Source: Hanleya hanleyi
Taxonomy: Eukaryota > Mollusca > Polyplacophora > Lepidopleurida > Hanleyidae
Reading direction: 5' to 3'
Assembly (NCBI GenBank): GCA_036873755.1
Contig: JAVTVY010025357.1
Location: 45,869-109,868, forward strand
Length of the DNA stretch: 64,000 bases
The notes beneath the pieces are model-generated. The model saw nothing but the letters and a program-made list of their open reading frames with translations. It did no database searches and was not told where the DNA came from. Below, piece after piece: positions 33,013-45,153 of this stretch (positions within the stretch are counted from its first letter, which is position 1; the number at the start of each line of letters is the position of its first letter). A program made the translations under genes and the position numbers.

Positions 33013-33787
33013 GATGTCGATAATATGTCACGCAAATAAATTTGTAATTCCCTCCATATGAAACTTAAGTACAGTAACATGGAGAGACGTCATAATATAT
33101 TCTTGTCTGCTGTCACAAAGGTCATTGATGCCGTATATACAGGGCCGTAGCCAGGATTTACTGAGGGGTGGTACGCCTTCACTCCAAAAGGGCACATCAT
33201 GGGGTTCGCTGTATGGGGAAAAGGGGCAAACAGGGGGTTCGCTTCAGTGTTTGAAAAGGGCATTTATATGAGAAAAAGATATAATATTTCCGAAAGGGGG
33301 GACCAGAAATTATTTGATGAAAAAATATATCACACATGATGTTGACTAAATCTTTGATATATCCAAATCAAAGTATGGCCTACACGATGACGTCATCTGT
33401 TCTAGTACACTTTGCTACCAGGGATCGTGTTCTAAAGCAAGGGGAAGACGATTTCAGCGAATACCAAGTGGTGCAAGCGTCAGATCCGACATCTAGTATA
33501 GTTAGCCATCGTCCATACAGAATTTGGTTAGTCTGTTGTTAATGATTATAAGTTACAAAGATCGTACCGGTTTTCTTGCGATCGGTCAGTAGGTGATTGT
33601 CCAGCAAACAAAAATGACGCCCCCCGCCCCTCAGGAATGACAGTGCCTCTACCATCTTGTCCCAGCAATCAGTGTCCACCCCATAGGAATGATTAACCGG
33701 CATACAGAAATAATCGTGCTCCCAGGAATGAATGTTTGACCGACATACAAGAATGATAGTCTCCTCGCCATCCGGGTATGGTTGTCT
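33013..33787. other. Paralogous right flank and degenerate GGAATGA repeats
   Basis: 33013-33110 matches 61125-61215. An ACAGGGCCGTAGCCAGGATT transposon-like end lies at 33140 without a visible partner. From about 33600 to 33780 a GGAATGAT...GACCGGCAAACA motif recurs loosely, and again near 35150. No gene. Confidence 0.5.
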
Positions 33788-33793
33788 GTTATC

Positions 33794-34730
33794 TACGAAG
33801 CCGTGGAAGGGACATGCGTTTTATTTATATTTTCACCCTTAGGAAAACAGAATTTTTTTCCTTTTTCTTTCAAAACTTGTGAAAAAGAAATTTTATTTAT
33901 TTTTTCGGCTTGGAAAAGAGAATAATTTTCCTTTCAGTGAAAAAGGAATTTTATTTATATTTTCGGTCTTCGAAAAAAAAAAAAAAAATCCTTTTTTATT
34001 TACGTCAGTGAAAAGGGATTTTTTTTTATTTTTCTGGCCATCAAAATAAAAGTTTTTCTTCTTTTGCATCAACTGAATTATCTCGGGCCCTTAGATAATT
34101 GCCCAATGAGAAAGCAGCATAGTGGGCTATGGTACGAGAATCGCAGGCTCTCATTGGTCAATTATCTTGGACCCCGAGATAATATCTAGGGCCCCGAGAT
34201 AATCAGCCAATGAAAACTTTCCTTTATTATCGTTTCCTTATAGAATTATCATCCATTTGCGGCGCCATGGATTTATCCAACAGGGAATCGTTGATTCGTT
34301 TGTATTTTGACTGTGGATTGATGTACAAAGACATAGTTGATTTAATGGCAGTTCAACGCGAAATGGCGGTCGGGTGAATAGGGGAGAATAAAAGCGGTTT
34401 TCATTGGCTGATTATCTTGGGGCCCTAGATATTATATCGGGGTCCAAGATAATTGACCAATGAGAGCCTACCATTTTCGTACCATAGCCCACTATGCTGC
34501 TTTCTCATTGGACAATTATCTAAGGGCCCGAGATAACTCAGTTGATGCGAAAGAAGAAAAACTTTTATTTTGACGGCCAGAAAAATAAATAAAATTCCTT
34601 TTTCACTGACGCAAATAAAAGGCAATATAAAAAAAAAATCCTTTTGCACTGATGAAGAAAAAGGAAAATTATTTTTATTTTCGAAGACCGAAAATATAAA
34701 TAAAACGCATGTCCCTTCCACGGCTCCGTA
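33794..34730. mobile_element. Foldback transposon, IS3EU-like, with 6-bp target duplication
   Basis: Both ends read TACG(A/G)AGCCGTGGAAGGGAC inward. The arms are about 430 bp, and GTTATC flanks both sides (33788-33793 and 34731-34736). Inner arms carry GAGATAAT and GGGCCC motifs plus inverted CCAAT boxes. The centre (34230-34390) contains the start of a transposase-like frame. A 6-bp duplication fits IS3EU elements as I recall them. Confidence 0.8.
34267..34377 (+). pseudogene. Transposase N-terminal helix-turn-helix remnant
   Basis: A 36-codon frame, MDLSNRESLIRLYFDCGLMY followed by KDIVDLM, then AVQREMAVG and a stop. The pattern ESLIxxYFxxGLxYKDIV resembles the N-terminal helix-turn-helix of an integrase-core transposase family (IS3EU/Ginger-like) known from fish, cnidarians and molluscs. 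The rest of the protein is gone, replaced directly by the right arm. It sits at the exact centre of the foldback, which supports internal deletion of a full element. The call rests on pattern memory. Confidence 0.4.
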
Positions 34731-34736
34731 GTTATC

Positions 34737-37152
34737 AGGTGTGATAAACCTAACGTATTCTTCCTCTTTCAATCACGTGATTCATTCATCTGCACTACAG
34801 GTGGTCCATCATCTTGCAATCTAACATCGCTTATGTAACACGACACTAATTTAATTGTCAATACACAGTACATTTGCCGCACAGCGTGGCGTCATGTATG
34901 TAACCCGATACACGAAATGTATGCATGCTCTAACCTTGCGTTGGCAATTAATTTGATGTCGTGTTACATGCAGAAGGTGACAGGGTAATTGAATTGTATT
35001 ACGATCCTCACCTGTCAATTAATTGTCATGACGTAAATTGCCTCATGCGATAGAAGCGGAATAATCTAGTCATCAGTTTCAGTTCACCATATATGAATGA
35101 CGGTTTGTCCTCTAGGAGCACATGAAAGATTATCCGTCTCTGGTTATCCGGAATGGTTGACCGGCAAACAGGAATAATACCCCCTCCTCCTGCCCTCAGC
35201 AATGGACCGTTTATAATAACCTGTCATCATTAGATTCATGATATCTGTATGAGAGATTTTGTGCAAGTTCGATCTTTCTTCATTCGCTGTTGATATATAG
35301 CCGAAATGAAGAACACTGCAACCTTCATTACAAGTAAAATTATTTAAGTTATATAAATTTATCTATATATATGTGTCAGAAATATAGCCAAATTAAAGAA
35401 AACTGACCACAACCTAACAATCAAAGGATGATGTTACAAAAGTTTTGCGGATACTGTTATATGGAGTATGGAATATATCTTTGGATTATGGACGCGGATA
35501 TTCTTTAATGAACGACGGCTGAATTATGAATGACGGACCAGACGCTTGTAATTCCAGCCATTTGCAGATAAGCACTTCATAGACAATAAGATAACCACAA
35601 TAGCGAAAATTTGATGGTTGTCCCACAAAGAAACATGTAGCCATTTTCGCCATCACGGGGGGGGGGGGGGGAATTCAAGATGACCGCCAAATAGTTATTT
35701 CAGTCAGACGTTTAACCTTGAGTCTCTCTCTCTCTCTTTAGTCAGAAAATTGCACGTGTTATTAAGACCCACATGCCATAAACTGTATTCCTGAAATTAA
35801 CAACCGATAGGTCAAATTAAAATGAAATTCCGTGGCAAGAAAAATCGACTTCAAGACAACAGGTTCGATCAGTTCAGAGATATCGACAAACTAGTCACAA
35901 TTTCTAAAATGTAGAGTATGTTAATTGACCCATGTTTAAATACAGCGCCGCCTGACGTCAGAAAATGGAACTAATGACTTTACCGTATTCAAATTGGTTC
36001 ATTTACCAAAGATGGATTCCAAACTCTGCATGGAAACTGAGATGACCGACAGTGTATTGAGCCCGACTCAAGATTACCCAGCATGGGGTCGATTGGGGTC
36101 TCCAACTTACTCGTTAATAGTACAATCAACTCCCAATGTATTATCTTTAAATATATTTAACTGTGATAGAATATCTGATCATATAGGCAAGCCTGTTACA
36201 CACACACACAAGGCATAAGTGGGAGCAGATATTGAACATTGAATTGAAGCAATAAAACTTAGGTGAAAGAATTTTACAAAATATGCACTTCACAAACCGA
36301 TGAATATTAATAATATATTTGTTAAAGCGAAATGTAACATTTGTTGTATTAAACATGTATTCTTACAGATTATTGGAGCATTTCGACCTACCAGTGAACA
36401 TATTCAAGAAGAGTTGTATCGATACCGTGTGAATTTCCATGTTCCAGTTTCAGTATTACGTCAACAAACATATATCACAGCATTCTAATCATGGAAGAGG
36501 AGTTCACCCATTGTATTTGGCAACAAATACTCATATAAAGTCTATTACAGTCTACGTTTGCAGGGTGGAATAACGGTGTAAAGAAGCTGAGCGATATTGT
36601 TTTTGGTGTTGATCACATAATCATATTATGAAAATCACCCTGCTGGATTTTCCTGTCCATACCGTTTTCGAAGGCGCAGTAATGACAAGAACCCAAGCTA
36701 CAATATGATAGAAGAGCTTTCGATTCTATTGTTCGACTTCCTTCTTTGCAAACATAAAGTTGACGACTTTCTGAGTAAAACAAAACTCTAATGATTATCT
36801 ATTCTACGGCAAACGTTAAGACGGAAATGTTACAATACATTAGGTGTTGATTATCGGGAGGATCAAAGAGACAGCCCATGAAACCTTCGCCTCGTGCAAT
36901 ACACAATTGTGATCCATGTTTACTCGGCCCAGCAGGTATCGTCACCTGTCACCAGGTCTCAGCGTCAATAGCCACGGACCGGCCCACACTTAAATGTTAT
37001 TTCTCTCGGTTGAAGCATGAATTAGAGAGAAATTGCTTTCTCTGGTTGGTGTAATGTGTTTATGTAATCAATTGTTTTGTTTAACAATTGGGCTTGACCA
37101 CAGGGCGGTTTTTCCCGCCCTGGGATATGTATTAAACTAAGGAGTTGTAATG
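34737..37152. other. Intergenic sequence, no gene recognised
   Basis: Contains a G14 run near 35660 and a short CT repeat near 35725. At about 37101-37122 there is a CAGGGCGG...CCGCCCTG hairpin. Short frames at 35994-36488 have no domain. Confidence 0.45.
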
Positions 37153-37165
37153 AAGTTTCCATTCT

Positions 37166-38464
37166 GCTCTAAAAATAGCTACTGGAGCCTTCAAGGGAAC
37201 CGCCTTATGTAGTCTTCAAATAGAAACCAATGAGAAACCTCTTCGTTTAAGACGAGAGGAACTGTCCCTGAAATATGCAGGAAAAACTAGAGCTAAGGGC
37301 GATAATCACCCATGCCACAAAATGTTTGAAGAAAACAGTGAATATGAATATTTAAAGAAAAACTGGGAAAAAGACTCCGCCCCCCTCGGCTATACCGTAA
37401 ATAACCTATTCCAAGAGCACGAAATTCCCATCGCACACATCTGCGACACAGACAAAATCATTACACCACCCTGGGAATTAGAGTCGCCCCACGTGGACAC
37501 AAGTATTCACGACTACCTCACAAAGAAGGACAACCCAGACTTTATAAGAGCCACCACCCTTGAATATATCAACCAAAACTGGAAAAATTACTTAAAAATC
37601 TATACAGACGGATCGAAAAACACAAGTAATAACACAGGATCAGCTTTTGTTATACCTGAGCTCAACATACAAAATGGTTTCAAACTACCAGACAATATGT
37701 CTGTATACACTAGTGAACTGATTGCTATAATTAAGGCTCTCGAATGGATCATCGAGCACAAACCAATCCGTGCGGTGATACTCAGTGACTCCCTTAGTGG
37801 ACTCACATCAATCAAAAATTCTATATCTGACAGTAGACCTGATCTCATACACAAAATAGAATGTATATGTACACAAATACACAACGAGGGAATAGACGCC
37901 ATCTTAGCATGGGTCCCCGCGCATGTCAACATCAGAGGTAACGAAGCAGCCGACAAAACTGCCAAAGACAGTCTTGCTAAAACTACACACGATGTGCCAA
38001 TAGGATTAGGATATAAAGAACTCAACACTATCATTAGACGCAAAATAGATAGCAAGTGGCAAAAGGAATGGAACGAAGAAGAACGTGGACGGTGGTTACA
38101 TAAGATCCTTGATGGAGATAAAAGACAAGCCCAGGGACTCCAGTTAGACAATAAACGAGATGACCGCATAATCACCAGATTAAGACTAGGCAAAACCGGA
38201 CTTAAATCACATCTGTCCATGCTTCTGAAAAACACCTCACCACTCTGTACCGCATGCAACAATGTAGAAGAAACAATAGAACACGTGCTACTTGAATGCC
38301 CAATCCACAACCAACAACGTGTGGCACTTAGAAACGAATTAAAAATATTCAACACTCCCTTAACATTACCAGCGTTATTAAACCCTAAGCCCCCCATTAG
38401 AAATCAGGTATTCAAGTCCTTGATAAATTTTATCAAAACTGCTGGTTATTACTCCAGTATATAA
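37166..38464 (+). CDS. LINE ORF2 C-terminus: RNase H and Cys/His tail
   Basis: The frame is open from the truncation point to TAA at 38462-38464 (432 codons); the first Met is at 37322. The first part (ALKIATGAFKGTALCSLQIE) is the connection after the reverse transcriptase. Counting from that Met, an RNase H fold covers about residues 88-225. The catalytic set is complete: D96 in YTDGS, E132 in TSELIAI, D156 in LSDSLSG, D211 in NEAADK. The role is removal of RNA from the cDNA hybrid during target-primed reverse transcription. A C-x2-C...H-x4-C tail follows (C309, C312, H321, C326; EHVLLEC). RNase H after the reverse transcriptase marks the I/Ingi/R1-type superfamilies. The lack of any stop or frameshift says the insertion is young. 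It cannot transpose alone because endonuclease and most of the polymerase are missing. Confidence 0.9.
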   Translation, partial: ALKIATGAFKGTALCSLQIETNEKPLRLRREELSLKYAGKTRAKGDNHPCHKMFEENSEYEYLKKNWEKDSAPLGYTVNNLFQEHEIPIAHICDTDKIITPPWELESPHVDTSIHDYLTKKDNPDFIRATTLEYINQNWKNYLKIYTDGSKNTSNNTGSAFVIPELNIQNGFKLPDNMSVYTSELIAIIKALEWIIEHKPIRAVILSDSLSGLTSIKNSISDSRPDLIHKIECICTQIHNEGIDAILAWVPAHVNIRGNEAADKTAKDSLAKTTHDVPIGLGYKELNTIIRRKIDSKWQKEWNEEERGRWLHKILDGDKRQAQGLQLDNKRDDRIITRLRLGKTGLKSHLSMLLKNTSPLCTACNNVEETIEHVLLECPIHNQQRVALRNELKIFNTPLTLPALLNPKPPIRNQVFKSLINFIKTAGYYSSI

Positions 38465-38609
38465 TACTACCGCCGTACATGCGCAGTCAGCATTTATTTA
38501 TTTATTTATTTTTTTTTTTTTTTCCACATAATCAACTACTAGTACACCAAGTACTATGCCACGATTTGATAGAGGCCAAATCATTCTTCTGACTTAAACA
38601 AATGGTATG

Positions 38610-39000
38610 GTTGCATCGGAGATACCTTGATATTGAGGGCCGTGTGCACCATAGCCATACAAAACATTATGGCCATAATAAACTGTCCATACATAACATC
38701 CGGCCAAAATGTCACAGACACATTTAGAAATAAAATAGGCATGGCAACAACGGAGTTACCTTGATATTGAGGGCCGTCTGTTCCACTGTCCTACAAAACA
38801 AACGATGGCCAAATCTAATTGAATTCATGACAACATTAGCACGGCCAAATCGCATATAGCGAGCGGTATTCGGCATAAAATATAGGAAATGGTGATGGCG
38901 GAGTTACCTTGATATTGAGGGCCGTCTATCTCATTGTCCTACAAATTCCTTATGGCCATCAAACGATAATGCATACAGAAATAATACAGTGCCGTTTATT
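38610..39000 (+). repeat. Three-copy repeat in the LINE 3' UTR
   Basis: CCTTGATATTGAGGGCCGT recurs at 38625, 38759 and 38907 (spacing 134 and 148), each preceded by GGAGATA/GGAGTTA and followed by a CCTACAAA(A) and TGGCCA block. Confidence 0.85.
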
Positions 39001-39836
39001 TGTGTATTCACCTAGTACTGAATCTATCGAAATGTTTAGTTATTTATTCATTTGTTTATCTATTTGCTGTCTTAATTATATATTGCTATTCATATTATGT
39101 GACTGACATTCGGGGCGTGCCTGTTGTTGGGAGGAAGATATATCAAATTATTGCATCGAAAAACAATAGAAAACAAGAATGACTACAAGCCTTCTATTTC
39201 ATATGATACAGGCACACCGAAGACCACAGACGAGTTGGACAAGACCTGAAACAGAAGACGGATGACGATTACAAGAATACCTACAGCGCCTTGAGTGACA
39301 ACGCCGCATAGCAAGAACACCCAGAATCAGAATACTCGACCCTAGACCACACCGGACACGCTACCACTTAAATGTTACCGAACGGACACCTCAACACAGA
39401 ATATGATCCTTTGACTTTCACGTAATATAGGACGTAGACCTGCCGTTCTGTACCCCACTACACACTCCAAGCAATTGTTACAGGCACAGATTTCTGGAAG
39501 GACCCACCCTGTTCCCAAGGGCGTCGTTAGGGAAGTCGTCTCGACGAATCCTGAAAACGCCCTGGTTCTCCCAGTTTTTTCTGGACGGCTTTGTGCGTAC
39601 TATTGGGGTACCGAGACAAAGGAATCATCAACGCGATTATAATAAATATTTTCCAGTATAAAAACCAATTACAGACTTAACGACTTGTACATAGCGACTC
39701 TTCTCTATATTATTTATATTTCCTCATTGTTATTGTTATTCATTATTTAATTATTTATTTTAATATCTAGCGCTGCAAAAGATCTCAAATTAACAAAGAA
39801 ATGTACCGTGAAATTTAAATAAAACATTGAGTTGAT

Positions 39837-39866
39837 GGGCCGCGAAATCCGTATGGGAAGCGGCCC
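39837..39866 (+). other. 3'-terminal stem-loop of the LINE
   Basis: GGGCCGC pairs with GCGGCCC across a 16-nt loop, 28 nt before the CAAT tail. A stem-loop so close to the tail is the usual place for 3'-end recognition by the element's reverse transcriptase (inference). Confidence 0.6.
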
Positions 39867-39906
39867 TTAAACTACAATTTCAATCAATCAATCAAAGTTT
39901 CCATTC

Positions 39907-41700
39907 AGCACGACTGACTGGGACCGGGCTGGTAAATTTTTCTCTCCTACGAAACCACAATGGACATTACAACTGTGGCTGATATTTCTACGACTTTGAG
40001 CAACGTTATACAACAGATCAAGAACCTGGAGAATTATCTTGGCAGACAGTTTCTGAACTGAGACAGAATCTCCAGCTATGTCTCGCCGGGTTTTCAGTAG
40101 AATTTAATACCGGAAGTTTGAAAAAGAAAGTTAAGCAATATATTTGAAAAAGAGCTGGAACCAGTTACGGCATATCTCAGCTATAGAGCATGCTTAGTGC
40201 TCCAGTTGGCAGAGGTGAGAGAGAACATGACAGGGGAGAAGAGAGAGAGTGGGGTGGTGATGGAAGGGTGAAAAAGTGACAAAGACGGATTCGGCCTTTG
40301 AGCGTAAATAGTGTACATTCTGCACCACGCTTTAACTTGACTAATATTTTGTGCAATAACTCATTGGAGTTAACATATGCAATATATATTTATACATTCT
40401 CTTGTTTAGTTGGTTAACAAAAGCGGAAGCAGTAGGATAGTTGATGGGTAAGAGAAGATGCTAACATGATCATTTTAACATTAAATTAATGTGTTAAGTG
40501 CATGATTTGCGCAGGAGTGTTGGGGTGTGAGTTGGTGTCGTTTTCGGATGCGAGTTGGTATCGGTTTCGGTGATGTTGAGAACATCGTGGATTGACAATA
40601 ATTTAAAGTGCGAATATTGATGAAGTATTAAAAAATTGTGGTTGTCTTTTGCATATTTATATTTGCAGAGATTTTCAAGCGAGATTGGGGATAGTTTGTA
40701 GAAGAAAAGGTGTTCTTGTTGCCTCTTTTACTAAGTCGTACAGAGCCTCTAACAACGGCAATCCTGATAAAGCCTCGCGATGAATGAAGTTTCTGAATCA
40801 GCTGAGGACGCATATGTTGTGTCGGTGAAGGTTTGAAAAGCATTTTAAACATATTTAAATAGTCGATTACGATGCAGATATCCAGATATGTGTAATGGAA
40901 TCGAGACATCGAGGTATCGAGGTATATATAAAAAATGGAAGTATCAGGGTGTGATGTATGCCGCTGGGCGAAAAGTTTGTCTTAATGATCAGAATTAATC
41001 TGTGTGAAAAATTTGGGCGAAAACTGAAATTAGATGCTGAGAATAAATTGTCTGTAAATGTTTGCAAGTTTATGTTTTAATGTAAAAGTATTTACTTGAA
41101 AATGGATAATCTGTTACGAGTATTTTTGTCTCCTTTATGTTCTCGACAACATTGTTTTCTGAATATATTTAAGGGTATATTGTACTATTACACAGTGTTT
41201 TTTATTGAAGACCAGTGTTATAAAAGAATGGAGAATCGATGAAATCACATTTAAGTTTATATCGATAGTAGAAAGACATGGTTAAAACAGATCTATATAT
41301 AGTTACTCCACCATATAATCATTAAATGGTTTCAATTTCGAGAATTATGATGGGATGTATGTCCATATCCCAGAATGGTGGGAGTAAAATTGCTATCAAG
41401 AATATATTGGAATAATCCAAATACATTCAAAATATCATGTTTAGTGAGTAGTGAAGGCAAAGTGAGATTTATAAAGAAGCGCTTAGATGTTGTGTGGGTG
41501 CAGTTGTTGTTCCACCAGCACAACGCCGGTAAAACATTAACCGCAACATTAAAAGGATGGTGAATAACTTTCTATTCCAGGGAGGAAACTAAGAGAAGTC
41601 ACATGTGTTTGGGTATTTCCGTGTTCCTGGTCTTCAGGCAAATGACATGAGAACGAAGTAGTGTATAAAGGCTAAAGCATTAGCATTTTTGAAGCTTAAA
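39907..41700. other. Intergenic sequence, no gene recognised
   Basis: A/T-rich, with GTGGGGTGGTGATGGAAGGG-type G-rich stretches near 40250. No domain or array seen. Confidence 0.45.
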
Positions 41701-42301
41701 GCCAAGCCTGGCACCTTGGACAACCCACTTATGGACATTTGCGGTATGGGGTGTGGCACCTTGTTTTCTTTGTCTTAAGCTGTGCAACATTCCCATTTCT
41801 ATGACTCACCAGGTGTGAAGTGCGTTTTTCGGACTTTTTCGTGGGAAGTCTTACATGCACTCACCCATGACTTGATCGGCCTGGAGGAGCGCTTCACATG
41901 GATACCCTCCCCGACCCAGTACGCTCACTATTCACCCACCTCGACCCCAAAACGTCCATTCCAATGCCCTTTTCCCACAATTTCCTGTCTGCGCGTGGGT
42001 ACCATTGGGCTACTTTAACTCCACACCAGTCCAGTTGGACGCTACCCCTATACCCCGCGAGAGCTTCAAACTGATACCTCACACGACCCAATCGGACCAA
42101 TATTGGCTCACCCCGACCCCAAAAGGTCTACCTCAGGCCTGCCTATTCACTACGCATGCGTCATCAGAACTTCAAAGCGAAAGTCAACCCATGGCCTCGA
42201 GACCCCTCCCATCGTGTTCTACAACTAGAGAGAGAAAAGAACTAAGGGCCACACCCTATACCGCAAATGTCCATGAGCGGGTTGCCAAAAGTGCCAGGCC
42301 A
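41700..42301. mobile_element. Inverted-repeat element
   Basis: GACATTTGCGGTATGGGGTG at 41736-41755 is inverted as CACACCCTATACCGCAAATG near 42250. The arms extend over 41703-41775 and 42230-42301. Inside, two direct half-copies (GCTTCAMAxxGATAC...CACCCCGACCCCAAAA) lie near 41890 and 42062. Non-coding. Confidence 0.6.
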
Positions 42302-43320
42302 TTGTCCACAACGCCGAAATGGAACTAACATGTCCACCCCAGACCTGCCGGAACAATGCACACAACGAGGGCTTCATTATGATATCCATCCACGTCCCAT
42401 CAACATTATCATGATCAAGTCCACCCCAATGTCCACATTCCACAATTCGTCCCTGTGGGTTAGTGTACACGAGGATATAGTTAGGCATGCCCCAAATGAG
42501 GGTGTGCATCCGTATCCGCACCCTGGTCTTATCCTACATATCGAGAGCTTCAACAGGACAACATGCACGCCATATTTGGTCAACAGATCACCAAAAACTT
42601 CAACAGCAGGCGTCTCTAGCGACTGCGAATTCGCACAATGACGTCACCGGACGCGAAACAACTGTCCTGAATACATCCCAGTAGTATGCTACAGGAAAGA
42701 GCTTCAAGAAGACACTCTGCACGACAAATGTGGACCAAGAATGGTCCATCTCTCGTCTAAATACCCTACGCGCACCCGAAAATGCCCTTTCTCTAATACT
42801 TTCCGTCCAAGCATGTGGGCAATGACGTCACTTGCAATAAAAACCACTCCAGTTGGTTCCAGTACGATTCTTCTCTCGTCTAAACACGCCAGGTCAAGTG
42901 ACGGGAAGTGCAATCAATGACCTTTGATCCACACAAACCTCCACAATGCACTCAAGGATCAACCGGCGAACTTTCACTCTTTCTTTACTAGAAATATGAA
43001 AACAACGAATTTCTAATTTACAGTTGTTTTGCACGTTATTTTAGTCAATTGGATTGTGAATTGTGAATTGATAGATCTTCAAGCAGTGCACAACACAAGT
43101 GTAGAGTGATATTAACCCAAGATACCAAATTCACCTGAGAAATATATGAAAATGAAATGAAGAATATTGAATATATTTTGATTAATAATTTCACTTGTGG
43201 ATACTACATTGGAAAATAATGGTCTAGTAGTATTGTTGGACACTTGTAGATCAAGCTGGCACTGCATTTAGGGTTCCTATTCTTAACCTCAATCATTATG
43301 CACAAACAACATGCCACGAC
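42302..43320. repeat. Diverged repeats related to 41.9-42.1 kb, two TGACGTCA sites
   Basis: GAGCTTCAA plus CTCTCGTCTAAA(T/C)AC blocks recur near 42697-42760 and 42880, echoing the interior of the 41.7-kb element. TGACGTCA occurs at 42639 and 42823. Overlapping frames here are not supported as genes. Confidence 0.45.
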
Positions 43321-44819
43321 TAGATGGAGAAATCCATGTATGAATTGATGTGATATCTGACGGTCGTAATTCACAGATGCAGCGCCAACTCCTACCAAAA
43401 CGGCGAGCTCTAAGCCCTGTCCCTCACGCTGGACGAGGGGGATTTACGGTAAAAATACGTCGTTAGCAACTTTCTATCCCAACGAATCCTTATTATATCG
43501 ATCACTACCGTTTATTTGGGTCTTCGGGAGAACATAATTGAGATAAATCCTAACACACCAACGTTTTCTTCCAGTCGTCTAGGTTTACTTGAATGGCTTC
43601 GCGTAGTGAGGTCATCGAGCATGCGTACACGATACATTTAAATGAAGATCACGTGACTCATTTGGGCCCTGGTTATCATCGTCGCATATCCTCACACAAT
43701 GGTCGGATGTTTGCAGCTTATAAGCTGTCAGGAATCGTTTCTTATCGCAAGATTATTCTCGCGTGTAGATAACGGGTGCCGAAGAACCGCTTCTGCCCGA
43801 ATTCCAGTGCGCTTGAGTTGCTGTGTGCATAGATAGCTCAAAAATGCTCCATGGTGTGTGTGGATTTATGCTATCTCAATTGTATTCTCCCGAAGACCCA
43901 AATAAACGGTGGTGATTGATAAGATGTGGAGATAGTTAAGTTGATAAACTCGGTTCATCACGCCGTATTTTTAGCGTAAATATCCCCCCTCGTCCGACGA
44001 TGGAGACAGTAGTAGTATATAAAGCGTTAATCTCTTACGATTTCTGCAGGGCGGTGGGAAATGCGGTGGAATTGGGGAGGATGGATGACGTCACAAATGA
44101 CGTCACTTCGGATCACGTGTCCATATAAAGTCACTTAGGGTCCCGTGACTGTGTAGGACCTATGCATTGAGTGCATAGGGGTCATGAAGTGCAGGCCCCG
44201 GTGAGATTTTTTTTAATGTCAAACTCAAGGTTATTTCACTCATATGTTCGCAACCAGTTTGGTTAGTGGAGGGATCCGAAGTATCCGGAGAGAACCACCA
44301 CCCGTCGGCAAGTAACTGGCAAACTTTCACACATGCACCTCGAACTCGTACCGGTTCAGCGGTGTGAGGCTAGCGGTCACCAGCGAAGCACCATAGACCA
44401 CTCGTTCGTTTGCATGAGTACGCGACCTTCATTCAGGCCAATTCTATTCAACACCCGATCCTACACTCCCCATTAAGTGCAGCCCAATTGAACACCAGTT
44501 CCCACACTGATCTTACCCAATTAATAAACCCACTACTTTAACCCTATGCACTCCATGACCCCTGTCCATGCTTCGGTCCTACCCAGTAGAGTCACCCTAA
44601 GTGACGTCATACAAACAAGTGACAGTGAAATATCAACACGTGACCCTAAGTGACGTCATCCAACCTTCCGATTTCCATAGCATTTCTCATTGTCCCAGCA
44701 GAAATCATAAGAGATTTACGCTTATATACTACTGACAGGCGTTGGTAGGAGTTGGCGCTCCATCCATGAATTACGACCGTCAGATATCACATTAATTCAT
44801 AAATGGTTTTCTCCCATCT
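43321..44819. mobile_element. 1.5-kb palindromic element with two nested inverted repeats
   Basis: The outer arms (43321-43398 and 44742-44819) share TGATATCTGACGGTCGTAAT and AGCGCCAACTCCTACC. Nested pair 1 spans 43422-43558 and 43860-44001 (CCCAAATAAACGGTx, GAAGACCC, CGTATTTTTA). Nested pair 2 spans 44008-44735 (AGTAGTATATAAAGCG mirrored by CGCTTATATACTACT). Four perfect TGACGTCA sites start at 44086, 44098, 44602 and 44651. No coding capacity seen. Confidence 0.75.
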
Positions 44820-44835
44820 GCTGTTGGACCTCGTT

Positions 44836-44900
44836 CGAGCTTCCTATGATCGTTCACCCACACGACAGATAATTTCTGACAGATTGTCTGGCCAGACCCT
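44836..44900 (-). repeat. Half copy of the CGAGCTTCCTATGA MITE
   Basis: CGAGCTTCCTATGATCGTTC and ACAGATAATTTCTGACAGATT match one arm of the complete MITE at 47689-47823. Confidence 0.65.
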
Positions 44901-45153
44901 AAATCGTCAAAAAAAAACTGAAAAGGGCTAGGAAAATTCGATAAGTCAAATATCCAGGTATATGGAGACCGCCCATAATAAACTAAACTTAGTATGGCAA
45001 TTCCACTCACCTGTGTAATCAAGGACAAAATACTCGACATACCAATTCCGTAGGAGGAGGTTCTGCTCGCTGAATACTAGCTCTCAAACTGCTCAACTCA
45101 CGACGCCATTCATACTTGCTATTTTCTATTCAACCACTTCTCAGCCTCTACCA

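Larger units (their letters stand above)
37165..39894 (+). mobile_element. 5'-truncated I-type LINE with 12-bp target duplication
   Basis: AAGTTTCCATTC flanks the insertion on both sides (37153-37164 and 39895-39906). The element begins inside ORF2 (the C-terminal part of the reverse transcriptase) and runs to a 1.4-kb 3' UTR ending in a CAATCAATCAATCA tail. This is a textbook target-primed insertion with 5' truncation. Confidence 0.9.

Noticed and set aside
37600..38397. 265-codon minus-strand frame
   Set aside because: Antisense shadow of the RNase H coding region.
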